Positions 52,717 to 62,229 of a DNA stretch of 64,000 nucleotides are shown piece after piece. Numbering within the stretch: the stretch's first letter is position 1; the number at the start of each line of letters is the position of its first letter. The notes beneath the pieces are model-generated. The model had not been told where the DNA came from. It did not search any database and worked only from the letters and a program-made list of their open reading frames with translations. The position numbers and the translations under genes are program-made. The DNA comes from Algorimicrobium echini (GTDB lineage: Bacteria; Bacteroidota; Bacteroidia; Flavobacteriales; Flavobacteriaceae): the NCBI RefSeq assembly GCF_900115185.1, contig NZ_FOVN01000002.1, forward strand, positions 1 to 64,000, read 5' to 3'.

Positions 52717-53180
52717 TAATTATAGAGTAAAACGTAAAGGTTTAACGAGGTTGCTATACAAAGCCAAATCATGTAAGGCAATAATAAATAGCGCCATGAA
52801 TTCATGGCATCCATGCGGTATGTGAAAAAGAAATAGAATACAATTAGTGTTAGTAAAACTATGGTTATTAATGCCATAAACACTAAATGTTGGTTGAAAA
52901 ACAGAAAATTCCAGGCAATATTTAAAATGACTTGACTTGTAAACACACCAATTAGTATTGGCGATTTGTAATCTTTAAATAAATAGGATAAATATACCGA
53001 AAAGCAAATCATTATGAAGGTCCAAGCTGCACCAAATACCCAACCAGGTGGTGTCCAAGGCGCCTTATTTAAATTGGTATACCAAGACGATGTTGCGCCA
53101 TCACCCATAAGCCAACTTCCAATAGCTAGGCTCCCGAAATTAATAACTAAAAACAGAATTAACAAAGGCGCAAATTTCAT
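52716..53180 (-). CDS. TspO/MBR family tryptophan-rich sensory protein
   Basis: 154 residues with five membrane helices. Conserved blocks: GSLAIGSWLMGDGATSSWYT, NLNKAPWTPPGWVFGAAWT and VILNIAWNFLFFNQHLVFMA, rich in Trp as in all TspO proteins. TspO binds porphyrins and responds to light and oxygen in some bacteria. Its place in a photolyase operon fits a light-stress role. Confidence 0.95.
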   Translation of the reverse strand: MKFAPLLILFLVINFGSLAIGSWLMGDGATSSWYTNLNKAPWTPPGWVFGAAWTFIMICFSVYLSYLFKDYKSPILIGVFTSQVILNIAWNFLFFNQHLVFMALITIVLLTLIVFYFFFTYRMDAMNSWRYLLLPYMIWLCIATSLNLYVLLYN

Positions 53181-53181
53181 A

Positions 53182-53352
53182 TTATTTTTTTTGTAAAGCT
53201 TCTATTTTGTCAGCAATTTGTTGCGCTTCAGCATACTTTAAGTCACTTGCTTTTCTATCAGTTGTAGATAACCGATGCCAGTCTTTCATAACTATTTCGT
53301 ATTGCTTTTGAAGCTTTTCAATTTCTGATTTTGATTTAAACAGTCCAAACAT
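53182..53352 (-). CDS. Small Lacal_2735-like protein
   Basis: 56 residues, MFGLFKSKSEIEKLQKQYEI to ADKIEALQKK, a single charged helical hairpin. The start MFGLFK.KSEIEKLQK.Y and the YAEA..I..KIE end are typical of a short Flavobacteriia family annotated Lacal_2735. It sits between glutathione peroxidase and tspO with 1-2 base gaps, clearly in the operon. Function is unknown. Confidence 0.85.
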   Translation of the reverse strand: MFGLFKSKSEIEKLQKQYEIVMKDWHRLSTTDRKASDLKYAEAQQIADKIEALQKK

Positions 53353-53354
53353 CT

Positions 53355-53900
53355 TTATAAATTTAAATTTCTTGTAATTTTACCACTCATTGGATTGGTT
53401 ACAGAAAAAAAGTAATCTACTAATTGTCCGTTTTCATCAACTAAATACTTTTGAAAATTCCATTTTACGGTAGAGCTGGATGTACCATTTAGGTCTTTAT
53501 TAGTAAGCCAGTGGTATAATGGGTGTTGATTACTGCCTTTAACATCTATTTTTTCAGTCATTTGAAATGTTACACCGTAATTGGCTTGGCAAAACGTTTG
53601 GATGTCTGAAGCCGTTCCAGGTTCTTGACCTCCAAATTGATTACAAGGCACACCAACAATCATTAAGTTATTTTTATAGGTGTTGTATAGTTTTTGTAAA
53701 TCCTCATATTGACCTGTAAAACCACATTCTGAAGCTACATTTACAAATAAGATGTGCTTGCCTTTGTAATCCGAAAGATTAATAGGTTTGCCATCTAAAC
53801 CGTTGATTGCAATATCATAGATAGATTTCACAGTATTTGTTTGTGCTTGATTTTTATTAAATAAACTAAACATAATAACGAGTATAAATAGGTGTTTCAT
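53355..53900 (-). CDS. Glutathione peroxidase-like thiol peroxidase, exported
   Basis: 181 residues with a leader (about 1-20, ending KNQAQ). The peroxidatic Cys is in NVASECGFTGQYEDL, the Gln in PCNQFGGQEPG, and Trp/Asn in VKWNFQKYLVD; the selenocysteine of animal enzymes is Cys. It reduces peroxides, probably with thioredoxin-like donors, in the periplasm. Its presence in the light operon fits defence against photo-oxidative stress. Confidence 0.93.
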   Translation of the reverse strand: MKHLFILVIMFSLFNKNQAQTNTVKSIYDIAINGLDGKPINLSDYKGKHILFVNVASECGFTGQYEDLQKLYNTYKNNLMIVGVPCNQFGGQEPGTASDIQTFCQANYGVTFQMTEKIDVKGSNQHPLYHWLTNKDLNGTSSSTVKWNFQKYLVDENGQLVDYFFSVTNPMSGKITRNLNL

Positions 53901-53903
53901 AAA

Positions 53904-54587
53904 TTATATTTTGAACGATACGATACCACAGTCCATTTCAAAAATCTGACCTGAAATAGAAGCTGCTTGATCAGACAATAAAAATGAAGCCATTTGAGCC
54001 ACTTCAGTTGGGTTTAGGTATTTTTTTAATGGATGACGATCGGTGATATTAGATATCATTTTCTCGTTTCGCAATAAATTAGAAGCCAATTCGGTATCTG
54101 TAACTGTAGGAGCAATAGCATTTACGCGAACGGTAGGTGCTAGTTCAGCACCAACAGATTTTACCAAGCCTTCTACAGCCGATTTTGCTGCAGCTACACT
54201 GGCATGATAAGGCATTCCTAATTTTGCGGCAACCGTACTAAAAAACAGCATAGCAGGCTTGTTTCCTTTTTTAATGATGGGTATGTATTTCTGCATTGCT
54301 TTCACAGCACCAATGACATTAATTTCAAAATCGGAACGAAAATCGTCTAAATCCAACCGTCCAATGGGTTTTAAGTTGATGCTTCCCGGACAATAAATTA
54401 AACCATCTGCTTGCTCCAAATCTGGTAAATCATCTTGCAAAATATCCACAGTGTGGTGTGTAAGATTATCATGATTGAAAGCTGGTGTTGATCGGCTTAA
54501 ATTAATTACGTTATGCTGGTCCAATAAGTTTTCAGTAATAGCACGGCCAATGCCTTTACTGCCACCAATTATTATAAAAGTTTTCAT
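53904..54587 (-). CDS. Short-chain dehydrogenase/reductase
   Basis: 227 residues. The Rossmann motif is IIGGSKGIGRAI. The catalytic Ser-Tyr-Lys positions are FFSTVAA, then MPYHASVAAAKSAVEG (Tyr and Lys), followed by RVNAIAPTVTDT. The C-terminus ISGQIFEMDCGIVSF fits. SDR proteins use NAD(P)H; the substrate is unknown. In related operons such a protein travels with photolyases and folE and might act on pterins, but this is inference. Confidence 0.9.
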   Translation of the reverse strand: MKTFIIIGGSKGIGRAITENLLDQHNVINLSRSTPAFNHDNLTHHTVDILQDDLPDLEQADGLIYCPGSINLKPIGRLDLDDFRSDFEINVIGAVKAMQKYIPIIKKGNKPAMLFFSTVAAKLGMPYHASVAAAKSAVEGLVKSVGAELAPTVRVNAIAPTVTDTELASNLLRNEKMISNITDRHPLKKYLNPTEVAQMASFLLSDQAASISGQIFEMDCGIVSFKI

Positions 54588-54600
54588 GAAAATATCTAGA

Positions 54601-54825
54601 TTATGCTGTTAAGGGTCTGCCTTTAAGGCGTTTTTCAACTTTTTGCTTAATAGCTGTTAAACGTTTCATGATATCCATGATTCGAGAATCTTTCTTTTTT
54701 TTATAAATCTGATTCAAATCTAAAATGATTTCTTTGGCTTCTCGCGATATTTTAATTCTGTCGCTAGTTGATAAAGATTTTAGTTTGGTTTGCTCAAATT
54801 CTAGAGCACGTTCTATTGTATCCAT
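54601..54825 (-). CDS. Small helical hypothetical protein
   Basis: 74 residues, almost entirely charged helix (RALEFEQTKLKSLSTSDRIK, AKEIILDLNQIYKKKKDSRI, TAIKQKVEKRLKGR). No family recognised. Three bases after folE in the same operon. Confidence 0.7.
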   Translation of the reverse strand: MDTIERALEFEQTKLKSLSTSDRIKISREAKEIILDLNQIYKKKKDSRIMDIMKRLTAIKQKVEKRLKGRPLTA

Positions 54826-54828
54826 AAT

Positions 54829-55527
54829 TTAATGATTTAAATAGTTTTGTAATTCAATTATTTTTTCAGGCGTATTGAAAACACCACCATAATAGGCGGT
54901 TACGGTTGCCGAGGTATCATCTTTTATTCCTCGGGAAGACACGCACAAATGCTTGGCATCAATAATTACGGCTATGTCTTCGGTTTCTAAAATAGTTTTG
55001 AGTTCGTTGGCTATTTGATTTGTTAAGCGCTCTTGCACCTGTGGTCTTTTGGCAAAATATTGCACGATTCGGTTTAGTTTAGATAAGCCTATTACTTTGC
55101 CAGAAGAAATGTAGGCTACATGTGCTTTCCCAATTATAGGTACAAAGTGATGTTCACAATTGGAGTAAAAGGTAATATTTTTTTCTAGAACCATTTGGTT
55201 ATAACGGTACTTATTTTCGAATAAGGCAATTTTTGGCTTGTTTTTAGGGTTTAAACCTGAAAATATTTCTTCAATATACATTTTAGCCACACGATCTGGT
55301 GTTCCTTTTAAGGAGTCGTCTGTTAAATCTAATCCCATAACATCCATGATTTCTTCAAACAAGACCGAAATGCGTTGTTTTTTTTCTGAATCAGACAGCT
55401 TAAAAGCATCTTTTTTTAATGGCGTTTCTAATCCAGTAAATAAATGATCGTCACCAATCATTTCCGTAGAAAAACCATTTAAACTGTTATTCTGTTGATT
55501 TTTGGATACTGTAGATTCTATTTTCAT
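54829..55527 (-). CDS. folE: GTP cyclohydrolase I
   Basis: 232 residues from ATG 55527. A longer reading from 55575 adds 16 residues overlapping the upstream intergenic space and is not preferred. GTPDRVAKMYIEEIFSGLNP, FYSNCEHHFVPIIGKAHVAY (zinc Cys and His), RPQVQERLTNQIA and LCVSSRGIKDDTSATVTAYY (second zinc Cys) are diagnostic. It makes dihydroneopterin triphosphate, the precursor of folate and of the methenyltetrahydrofolate antenna used by many photolyases, which explains its place here. Confidence 0.96.
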   Translation of the reverse strand: MKIESTVSKNQQNNSLNGFSTEMIGDDHLFTGLETPLKKDAFKLSDSEKKQRISVLFEEIMDVMGLDLTDDSLKGTPDRVAKMYIEEIFSGLNPKNKPKIALFENKYRYNQMVLEKNITFYSNCEHHFVPIIGKAHVAYISSGKVIGLSKLNRIVQYFAKRPQVQERLTNQIANELKTILETEDIAVIIDAKHLCVSSRGIKDDTSATVTAYYGGVFNTPEKIIELQNYLNH

Positions 55528-55577
55528 ACTCTCTTTTTTATTACGTGCTGTCCATATTAATAAATGGCAAAGCACTA

Positions 55578-55853
55578 TTAACGTTTACTTATTTTATTGT
55601 GGGTAATCTGTTTTTGCCTACTACATTTAAAGCGCCCTTTACTAAACGAACGCAATTTTTCATGCTTGGTTTTTCTGCCTTGAACACGTTTACGCCACAT
55701 TTTAAAACTACTTGGTTTCATTTCGCGTCGCATGATGTTAATAACGTCTTGCTCTTCTAATCCGAATTGAAAGTGAATGGCCTCAAATGTTGTGCGGTCT
55801 TCCCAAGCCATTTCAATAATCCTATCCGTTTCTCGTTCAGTAAATTCTGTCAT
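55578..55853 (-). CDS. TIGR03643 family protein
   Basis: 91 residues. FTERETDRIIEMAWEDRTTF, EAIHFQFGLEEQDVINIMRR and EMKPSSFKMWRKRVQGRKTK match the small TIGR03643 family found beside photolyases and cryptochromes. It looks like a basic helix-turn-helix. Function is unknown. Overlaps the upstream gene by 4 bases. Confidence 0.9.
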   Translation of the reverse strand: MTEFTERETDRIIEMAWEDRTTFEAIHFQFGLEEQDVINIMRREMKPSSFKMWRKRVQGRKTKHEKLRSFSKGRFKCSRQKQITHNKISKR

Positions 55854-56326
55854 GTGTCCATAAAATTAAAGCGTTCATCATAAACAACTTTAGCATTTAA
55901 TAAGCGATTAAAAAAAGCTTTATTTTCTTTAAACGTTTTATTGTTTTTAAAGTTGATAAATTTGCCTTGTGCATGGATACTGGCGCCATTTGTTTTGTAA
56001 ATTACTAATTGATAATATGGAATTATCCATGAAAAATTTTGTAATCCTTTATTAATAAATATAATTATACCACCAGAGCGCATTTCTATGTTGGCATAGT
56101 TAATATCATCAACACGATTCAAGTAGGGTTGTAAATTAGGACTAGCCTCATTAATTATCATCCGCTTGGAACCAATGCCTTTTAGCTTAATAGCTTCAAA
56201 AAAGGTATAGGGCTTGCCTATAAGGTCAGTGATTATTTTCTTGTGTTCTTTTTCGTGATATGTACTATTTAATATCAATGTATTGTTATTTGATATCAAA
56301 TTTACAAAATGTTTAACAAAGATCAT
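55850..56326 (-). CDS. Hypothetical protein in photolyase operon
   Basis: 158 residues without a leader. GKPYTFFEAIKLKGIGSKRM, YLNRVDDINYANIEMRSGGI, FINKGLQNFSWIIPYYQLVI and KGKFINFKNN-like QGKFINFKNNKTFKENKAFF give a mixed alpha/beta fold I do not recognise. Conserved-looking W and Y residues suggest a real protein. It lies 43 bases downstream of the 498-residue cryptochrome-like gene. Confidence 0.7.
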   Translation of the reverse strand: MIFVKHFVNLISNNNTLILNSTYHEKEHKKIITDLIGKPYTFFEAIKLKGIGSKRMIINEASPNLQPYLNRVDDINYANIEMRSGGIIIFINKGLQNFSWIIPYYQLVIYKTNGASIHAQGKFINFKNNKTFKENKAFFNRLLNAKVVYDERFNFMDT

Positions 56327-56369
56327 TATAAGTTAAACAAAATTTAACAACATCGTTTTTTGAAGGTGC

Positions 56370-57866
56370 TTAATCTTTGTTGTCAATCATTCGGGAGCGA
56401 TTGTTAATAGTGTGTTTGTTTAATATTCGGAAACTTTCATTTCGTACTTCTGAATTATTTTTCATGTTCCAAAGTATATCACTTGCTTGTTTTCGTCGTG
56501 ATTTTAAATCAACAATAGGGAAGGGGTAGGTTACACCTAATTCAAAATTATTGAATTGCTGATCTAACGGTGTCATAAGATAGGGTTCATGAACAAATGG
56601 TAGCTCTAAATTCCGCAATTCTGGAACCCAACGTTTAATAAATGTACCATCTGGATCGTGTTCTAAACTATTTTTTATAGGATTGTAAATTCGTAAATTA
56701 TTAATACCTGTTTCTCCAGCTTGCATTTGTAATTGTGGAAAATGAATACCTGGCTCAAAATCTAAAAATTGTTGAGATAAATGCTTGGAAGCATCTTGCC
56801 ATGGTTGCCACAAAATATGTGTAAAGAAAGACACTAATAAGGCACGCATTCTAAAGTTTATATAGCCGGTTTCATTTAGACAACGCATACTGGCATCTAC
56901 AAGTGGAAAACCTGTTTGTCCTGTTTTCCATGCTACTTGATACTGATTTGAAATAGATTTTTTTAACTTATGGTACCCTTTATTAACACTCACTTTTTCC
57001 ATGACATGTTCCATTTCAAATTTCTGAATAAAATGCGCCTGCCATCGTAATCGCGACCGAAAGGCTGATAATTGCTTCGTAAATCTAGAGGACTCATAAT
57101 TGGCTTTTGAAGCCTGATATACTTGTCTTACGGATAAGTTTCCCCAAGCAATATATGGTGATAAGCGACTACAACTTTTTCTTGATTTTTCAGGTTTTGA
57201 AATATGAAACATATAATCCTTATGTCTTGTATGTAAAAAGGATTGTAAATATTTGTTCGCTGTTTTCGTTCCACCCTGTTGAAATGGTTTGTCTTTTAAC
57301 GTTTCTAAATTTGTTGTTTGGCATTGGTTTTCCAATTCGTGAATAGCATCTATATTTAAAAAGTCTGATATTTTAGCTGTAAACTGAATTAATGGTTGAC
57401 TCATGATGTTATTCCAATTTTCAAACCAAAGGTCTCTGTTTTTAAGACCGCGAATAACCCCATTTTGGATGCTCTCATGCCACGCAATCAAATTGTTTTT
57501 ACAATAGCGTTTAAAAGCTTTGTCTCGATCAAATGTTACCTGAATACCTGATTCTTGATGAGAAAACACTTGCTTTATTTGATAGGAATTGGAAATTAAA
57601 TTACAGGCTGAAATGATATCGGAATTTATGGCGAGAATTTTTGTTTCATAGACTTTTAAAGCGCTATTTAAATCGCGAATGGATTCTTTAATAAAATCCC
57701 AATGCCGTTGGCTGTAATGTGAATCTTCAATAAGTAATTGTTCAAATACAAATAAACAAAGCACAGGTTCTTTCTGCTCAAGTGCCCTTTGTAAAGGCTC
57801 GTGATCTTCTAAACGTAAATCACGTTTAAACCATACCATGTGAATAGGCTCCCGTTTAGTAGTCAT
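56370..57866 (-). CDS. Cryptochrome/photolyase family protein
   Basis: 498 residues. The antenna domain starts HMVWFKRDLRLEDHEPLQRA. The FAD domain has CSRLSPYIAWGNLSVRQVYQ, SRLRWQAHFIQKFEMEH, GFPLVDASMRCLNETGYINF and RIYNPIKNSLEHDPDGTFIK. It differs from the class I photolyase at 50948 and from DASH proteins, and is the Bacteroidota/proteobacterial photolyase-like branch of uncertain substrate. It may repair DNA or act as a light sensor. Overlaps the next gene by 11 bases. Confidence 0.9.
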   Translation of the reverse strand: MTTKREPIHMVWFKRDLRLEDHEPLQRALEQKEPVLCLFVFEQLLIEDSHYSQRHWDFIKESIRDLNSALKVYETKILAINSDIISACNLISNSYQIKQVFSHQESGIQVTFDRDKAFKRYCKNNLIAWHESIQNGVIRGLKNRDLWFENWNNIMSQPLIQFTAKISDFLNIDAIHELENQCQTTNLETLKDKPFQQGGTKTANKYLQSFLHTRHKDYMFHISKPEKSRKSCSRLSPYIAWGNLSVRQVYQASKANYESSRFTKQLSAFRSRLRWQAHFIQKFEMEHVMEKVSVNKGYHKLKKSISNQYQVAWKTGQTGFPLVDASMRCLNETGYINFRMRALLVSFFTHILWQPWQDASKHLSQQFLDFEPGIHFPQLQMQAGETGINNLRIYNPIKNSLEHDPDGTFIKRWVPELRNLELPFVHEPYLMTPLDQQFNNFELGVTYPFPIVDLKSRRKQASDILWNMKNNSEVRNESFRILNKHTINNRSRMIDNKD

Positions 57867-59388
57867 TTTGATTTTCTATAATGTGTTTAGCACGTTCCTT
57901 AATAGCTGTAAGGTTTTTGTTGTCCATTTTATCTAAAAGATGATACATCATTTTCATCCGATGGTTAGATTCTAACAGATTGCGTTTATCATCCAAGAAA
58001 TTCCAATACAGACTATTAAAAGGGCAGGCGTCAACGTCTGTTTTCTTCTTGTAATTGTAATGGCAATCGTCACAATAATTACTCATTTTCTGTATGTAAG
58101 AACCGGAAGAGACATACGGTTTTGTAGCTATTTTACCACCATCCGCAAACTGACTCATACCTCGTGTGTTGGGTAATTGAACCCATTCTACAGCATCCGC
58201 ATAAATCCCCAAATACCATGCATCAACATCATCTGGGTTTGTTTGGGTAAGTAAAGCGTAATTTCCGGTAATCATGAGTCGTTGAATATGATGCGCATAA
58301 GCATTATTTAACGAATTAGAAATACTATGTTTTAAACAAGCCATTTTGGTGTTTCCGGTCCAAAAGAATTCAGCCAATTTATTTGTGTTCTCTAAATGAT
58401 TCGTGTCTTTAAATTGTGGCATTAAGGCCCAATACATACCACGCATATATTCACGCCAACCAATAACTTGACGGATAAAGCCTTCAACTTGCGAAATATC
58501 TATAGTATCTTCATGTTTTCTGTAATAATTTAAAACGGTATCTACAACGTTACTAGCTGAAATTAATTTGATATTCATGGCAAATGACAGTCGGGAATGA
58601 AATAAATAAACTTCATCTGTATGCAAAGCATCTTGATAATCCCCAAAATGAATTAATAAATGTTCACAAAAATATTTTAGCTGTTCTAAAGCTTGTTTTC
58701 TGGTTATAGGGTAATTAAATGTTTTCTGACTCCAGTTTCCCATGGTTTTAATGCCAGACTTTTCAATATCTGAAACCACATTAGAAACGTCATTCTTAAA
58801 ATATTTATAGGTCGGTATTTCGGGTTCGTTTTTCCATTTTTTCCGATTGGATTGATCGTAATTCCATTTTCCACCCTCTGGATTACCGTAAGCCATTAAT
58901 ATATCATGATTTTTACGCATATTCCGGTAAAAATTTTCCATGACAAATTGCTTTTTACCCTTATAGAACGTTTGTAAATCTTCACGTTTAGTATAGAAAT
59001 GAGCGGTATCTACAACATGAGATTCAATTGATAGCGTTTTGGTGAATTCTTGTAATTGGTTATCCAATCTGTATTCATCAGGTAGCTGGTATTCAAAACA
59101 GGTACTATTTTCTTGCTTGATAATGTTTTGAAGATTGTCAGTCAGTTTTTGCGTATTAGTGTTATCGTTAATTTTATAATAAATAACCTGATGTCCAGCC
59201 GCTTTTAAATCGTCAGCAAATTGACGCATGGCTGCAAAAAAACCAATAACTTTTTGAATATGGTGTGTAACATAATCGGTTTCTTGGCGCATCTCAAAAA
59301 TGGCGTAAACAATATCATCATCAACAGATTTAAACCACGGATGTTTTATATTTAATTGATCGCCTAAAATGAGTCGGAGTGTTTTCAT
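57856..59388 (-). CDS. Iron-sulfur photolyase/cryptochrome (FeS-BCP, (6-4) photolyase type)
   Basis: 510 residues. LRLILGDQLNIKHPWF, YRLDNQLQEF and VIGWREYMRGMYW define the deoxyribodipyrimidine-photolyase-related family. Near the C-terminus, CDDCHYNYKKKTDVDAC gives Cys spacing of 3 and 13, equal to that of the 4Fe-4S ligands in the prokaryotic (6-4) photolyase PhrB, with a fourth Cys in MACLKHSIS. The family repairs (6-4) photoproducts and binds a lumazine antenna. Overlaps the DASH gene by 4 bases. Confidence 0.93.
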   Translation of the reverse strand: MKTLRLILGDQLNIKHPWFKSVDDDIVYAIFEMRQETDYVTHHIQKVIGFFAAMRQFADDLKAAGHQVIYYKINDNTNTQKLTDNLQNIIKQENSTCFEYQLPDEYRLDNQLQEFTKTLSIESHVVDTAHFYTKREDLQTFYKGKKQFVMENFYRNMRKNHDILMAYGNPEGGKWNYDQSNRKKWKNEPEIPTYKYFKNDVSNVVSDIEKSGIKTMGNWSQKTFNYPITRKQALEQLKYFCEHLLIHFGDYQDALHTDEVYLFHSRLSFAMNIKLISASNVVDTVLNYYRKHEDTIDISQVEGFIRQVIGWREYMRGMYWALMPQFKDTNHLENTNKLAEFFWTGNTKMACLKHSISNSLNNAYAHHIQRLMITGNYALLTQTNPDDVDAWYLGIYADAVEWVQLPNTRGMSQFADGGKIATKPYVSSGSYIQKMSNYCDDCHYNYKKKTDVDACPFNSLYWNFLDDKRNLLESNHRMKMMYHLLDKMDNKNLTAIKERAKHIIENQNDY

Positions 59389-60695
59389 TCAAACAAGGTA
59401 TTTTGTATCCAACGCTTCTGAAATTTTCCATGTTCATCATAACGTTGGGCTTGGAGTTTTACATTAAAAGTTCTATTTCTAGGATCGTTTCCTACGCCTG
59501 CCACATACAACCAATTTCCATAATTGCTATGCACATCATAATCTATAAGAAAAGATTCAAAATAAGCAGCACCAATGCGCCAATCCAATTCAAGTGTTTT
59601 TGCAAAATAGGAAGCCACATTTTGCCGTCCACGATTGCTCATCCAGCCAGTTTTATTCAGTTCAATCATATTGGCGTTAACAAACTGTTCAGAAGTTTCA
59701 CCAGCACACCATTTTTTTATAGCATCAGGGTTTGATTTCCATTGGTAGGATTGCTGATTAATACCATCAACTTTAAAAATAGCATTGCCATGTTGCAAGG
59801 CAATGAATTTGAAGAAATCACGCCAAATTAACTCGAATATAAGCCAATAGGTTGATTGGTTTTTAAATTCGGATTTTTCAAAGTTCTTAATAGCCCAATA
59901 AATTTGTCTAGCACTCAAGCAACCATTTGCCAACCATGGGGAAAATTTAGAACTATAGTCGGTTCCTAATAAACCGTTTCTTGTTTTCTTATAAAAACCT
60001 ATTTTTTTGCTTTCAAAAATATAGGTATTTAACCTGTTCTGGGCAGCCGTTTCGCCACCCGAAAACGGGAAAGCACTATGAGGATGGGTTTCAAATTCCA
60101 AAAAACCAAGCCTATTTAAATTTGGAATTGTTGTGTTATTTTCAATTTGAAAAGCAACTTGTTTTGTTGCTTTAAGCATGTTGTTTACAGAACAGTTTTT
60201 TTCTAATACTTTTCTGAAATTTGTAAATACCTTTGGAATTTCATTTAAATGAATGAAAACATCATCAGGATGAAATAAAAACTGATCATACAATTCATGA
60301 AAGTTTGTGTGTTTAGAAACTTTAGATTTTACGTTTTGAATTACTTGTAATTCTTCACTGGTAAATTCTTTTTGTAAGCAGATATCTGTTATACTGTGAG
60401 TTTCACAAAGTTTTGGAATGGCAATTTCTGGTGTGTTATGAAACGTAAATAGTGGAATGTTAAGCGTTGCGAGTTGTTTTTTTAAATCTTGAACACTTTC
60501 AATAGTAAAACGGGCACGATATTTTTCTGTTTTTTTAAAACCAAATGTTGTTGATTCATAATGTCTTGGGTCAAAACAATATATAGCAATTACAGGATTT
60601 TTTAATTGTAAGGCCTTGGTTAAAACGGTATTATCTTGAATCCGTAAATTGGTGGTAAACCAAACTAATGTGTATGTGTTTTGTTTCGTTTGCAT
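59385..60695 (-). CDS. DASH-family cryptochrome
   Basis: 436 residues. [16 protein letters not shown] opens the antenna domain. [60 protein letters not shown] and [20 protein letters not shown] followed by [13 protein letters not shown] are the DASH signature blocks. DASH proteins repair dimers in single-stranded DNA and may sense light. Its first 31 bases overlap the end of the DUF2256 gene. Confidence 0.95.
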   Translation of the reverse strand: MQTKQNTYTLVWFTTNLRIQDNTVLTKALQLKNPVIAIYCFDPRHYESTTFGFKKTEKYRARFTIESVQDLKKQLATLNIPLFTFHNTPEIAIPKLCETHSITDICLQKEFTSEELQVIQNVKSKVSKHTNFHELYDQFLFHPDDVFIHLNEIPKVFTNFRKVLEKNCSVNNMLKATKQVAFQIENNTTIPNLNRLGFLEFETHPHSAFPFSGGETAAQNRLNTYIFESKKIGFYKKTRNGLLGTDYSSKFSPWLANGCLSARQIYWAIKNFEKSEFKNQSTYWLIFELIWRDFFKFIALQHGNAIFKVDGINQQSYQWKSNPDAIKKWCAGETSEQFVNANMIELNKTGWMSNRGRQNVASYFAKTLELDWRIGAAYFESFLIDYDVHSNYGNWLYVAGVGNDPRNRTFNVKLQAQRYDEHGKFQKRWIQNTLFE

Positions 60696-60805
60696 CGTTC
60701 GCTACAGTAAATTACATGTTCCCAATTATTTCGCCATTTTTTTCGCCAAGTAAATGGTAATTGGCACACAGGACATGTTTTTGTTGGTAAATCTGATTTT
60801 TTCAA
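60665..60805 (-). CDS. DUF2256 small zinc-ribbon-like protein
   Basis: 46 residues starting at TTG 60805, directly after the TAA of the preceding gene: (M)[37 protein letters not shown]. The CPVC..CSERC pattern and TWRKKW core are diagnostic of DUF2256, a family that travels with photolyases. Four Cys probably bind zinc. No ATG is available, so the TTG start is preferred. Function is unknown. Confidence 0.88.
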   Translation of the reverse strand: MKKSDLPTKTCPVCQLPFTWRKKWRNNWEHVIYCSERCKRNKTHTH

Positions 60806-62227
60806 TTAGGAGGCAATTTTATTAATCATGCCTCTAAAAATAAAGCCATGAAATGGTAAAACGCTATACCAATAAAGTCGTCCTGCTAAACCTCGTGGTC
60901 TAAACGTGGCGGTTTGTTTCAGTTTGTTATCTTCAATTTTGAATTCTAACCAAGCTTCGCCAGGTAATTTCATTTCGGCATAGAGTAGGAGTTTTTGTTT
61001 GTCTTTATCGGCAAAAATAACACGCCAGAAATCAAGTGAGTCGCCTACGTGTAAATCTGTTGGACTTGTTCGTCCACGACGTAATCCAATACCACCAACC
61101 ATTTTGTCCATATACCCACGAATTCGCCAGAGAAGGGTGCCATAGTACCAACCGTTATTGCCACCAATGGCCCATATTTTTCTAATGGTTTCATTAGCAT
61201 CTGTAATTTCACGTTCCTTATAATCTTTAAAACAACCAAATTTTGGGACATTTACATATTTATGGAAACTGTTTTTTAAGCGGCCACTACTTACCATGGA
61301 GTCTTTCCAGCTAGAAATAATACTATTTTGCTCAATTTTTTCAAAAGCTAACGCAACAGCCTCCTTATAGGAAATAGGATTAACTTCTAGCAAGGTGTTA
61401 ATGTTGCTGGGTTTTCCAATAATTTCAACACCCATACTATCAACCAATGATGAAGCTAATTTATATGAGGTAGACGTAACAAAATACAGCCAATATGATG
61501 ATAGTTTTGGTGTCATTACGGGAACCGTTAGGATATATCGCTTTAGTTTTCGCACTTCAGCAAACTCCAAAAGCATGTTTTTATAAGTGAGTGTTTCAGG
61601 GCCAAAAATGTCATAGTTTTGATTATATAATCGCTCATCACCTGCGCTTTTAGATAAGTAGCTTAGTACATCTCTGACCGCTAATGGTTGGGTTTTTGTA
61701 TTTAGCCATTTTGGAGCAATCATAAAGGGTAACTTTTCTACTAAATCTCTTATAATTTCAAATGAAGAGCTTCCAGATCCTACAATAATTCCAGCTTTAA
61801 AAATGGTGGTTGCATATGTGTCAGACTTTAAAATTTCTTCAACTTGTTTCCTAGATCGTAAGTGTTTGGATAGTTTTTCGTCGTTAGTAATGCCACTTAA
61901 ATAAATAACTTGTTTTACTGCTGTTTTAGCTATAGCATGTTTGAAATTTTCAGCACATTGTGCTTCTAAATCTTCAAAATCTTTAGAGCTATTAGACATG
62001 GAGTGGATTAAATAATAGGCCACATCAATATTATTAGGAAAATTTGTTAAGGTTTCAGGTTTGAGAAAATCACCCTCTATAAAATCGATATGAGAATCTT
62101 CCACATAGTGTGTGTCTGCTCGTAAAATATCCCGAACCACACAAATAACCTGATGACCATCTTGTACAAGTAATGGTATTAGGCGTTTGCCAATATAACC
62201 CGTTGCACCTGTAACAAGAATCTTCAT
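60806..62227 (-). CDS. NAD(P)-binding SDR-type protein with DUF2867 domain
   Basis: 473 residues. The N-terminal Rossmann domain begins ILVTGATGYIGKRLIPLLVQ and belongs to the NmrA/atypical SDR group (VIYLSGITNDEKLSKHLRSR). The C-terminal 170 residues (GNNGWYYGTLLWRIRGYMDK, RRGRTSPTDLHVGDSLDFWR, GLAGRLYWYSVLPFHGFIFR) form a DUF2867 domain. The fusion is common in photolyase operons. Substrate unknown; a quinone- or lipid-linked redox role is possible but unproven. Confidence 0.9.
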   Translation of the reverse strand: MKILVTGATGYIGKRLIPLLVQDGHQVICVVRDILRADTHYVEDSHIDFIEGDFLKPETLTNFPNNIDVAYYLIHSMSNSSKDFEDLEAQCAENFKHAIAKTAVKQVIYLSGITNDEKLSKHLRSRKQVEEILKSDTYATTIFKAGIIVGSGSSSFEIIRDLVEKLPFMIAPKWLNTKTQPLAVRDVLSYLSKSAGDERLYNQNYDIFGPETLTYKNMLLEFAEVRKLKRYILTVPVMTPKLSSYWLYFVTSTSYKLASSLVDSMGVEIIGKPSNINTLLEVNPISYKEAVALAFEKIEQNSIISSWKDSMVSSGRLKNSFHKYVNVPKFGCFKDYKEREITDANETIRKIWAIGGNNGWYYGTLLWRIRGYMDKMVGGIGLRRGRTSPTDLHVGDSLDFWRVIFADKDKQKLLLYAEMKLPGEAWLEFKIEDNKLKQTATFRPRGLAGRLYWYSVLPFHGFIFRGMINKIAS

Positions 62228-62229
62228 GG

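Noticed and set aside
55528-55575. Longer folE start
   Set aside because: The extra 16 residues (beginning MLCHLLIWTARNKKES) are not FolE-like; ATG 55527 follows a purine-rich stretch.
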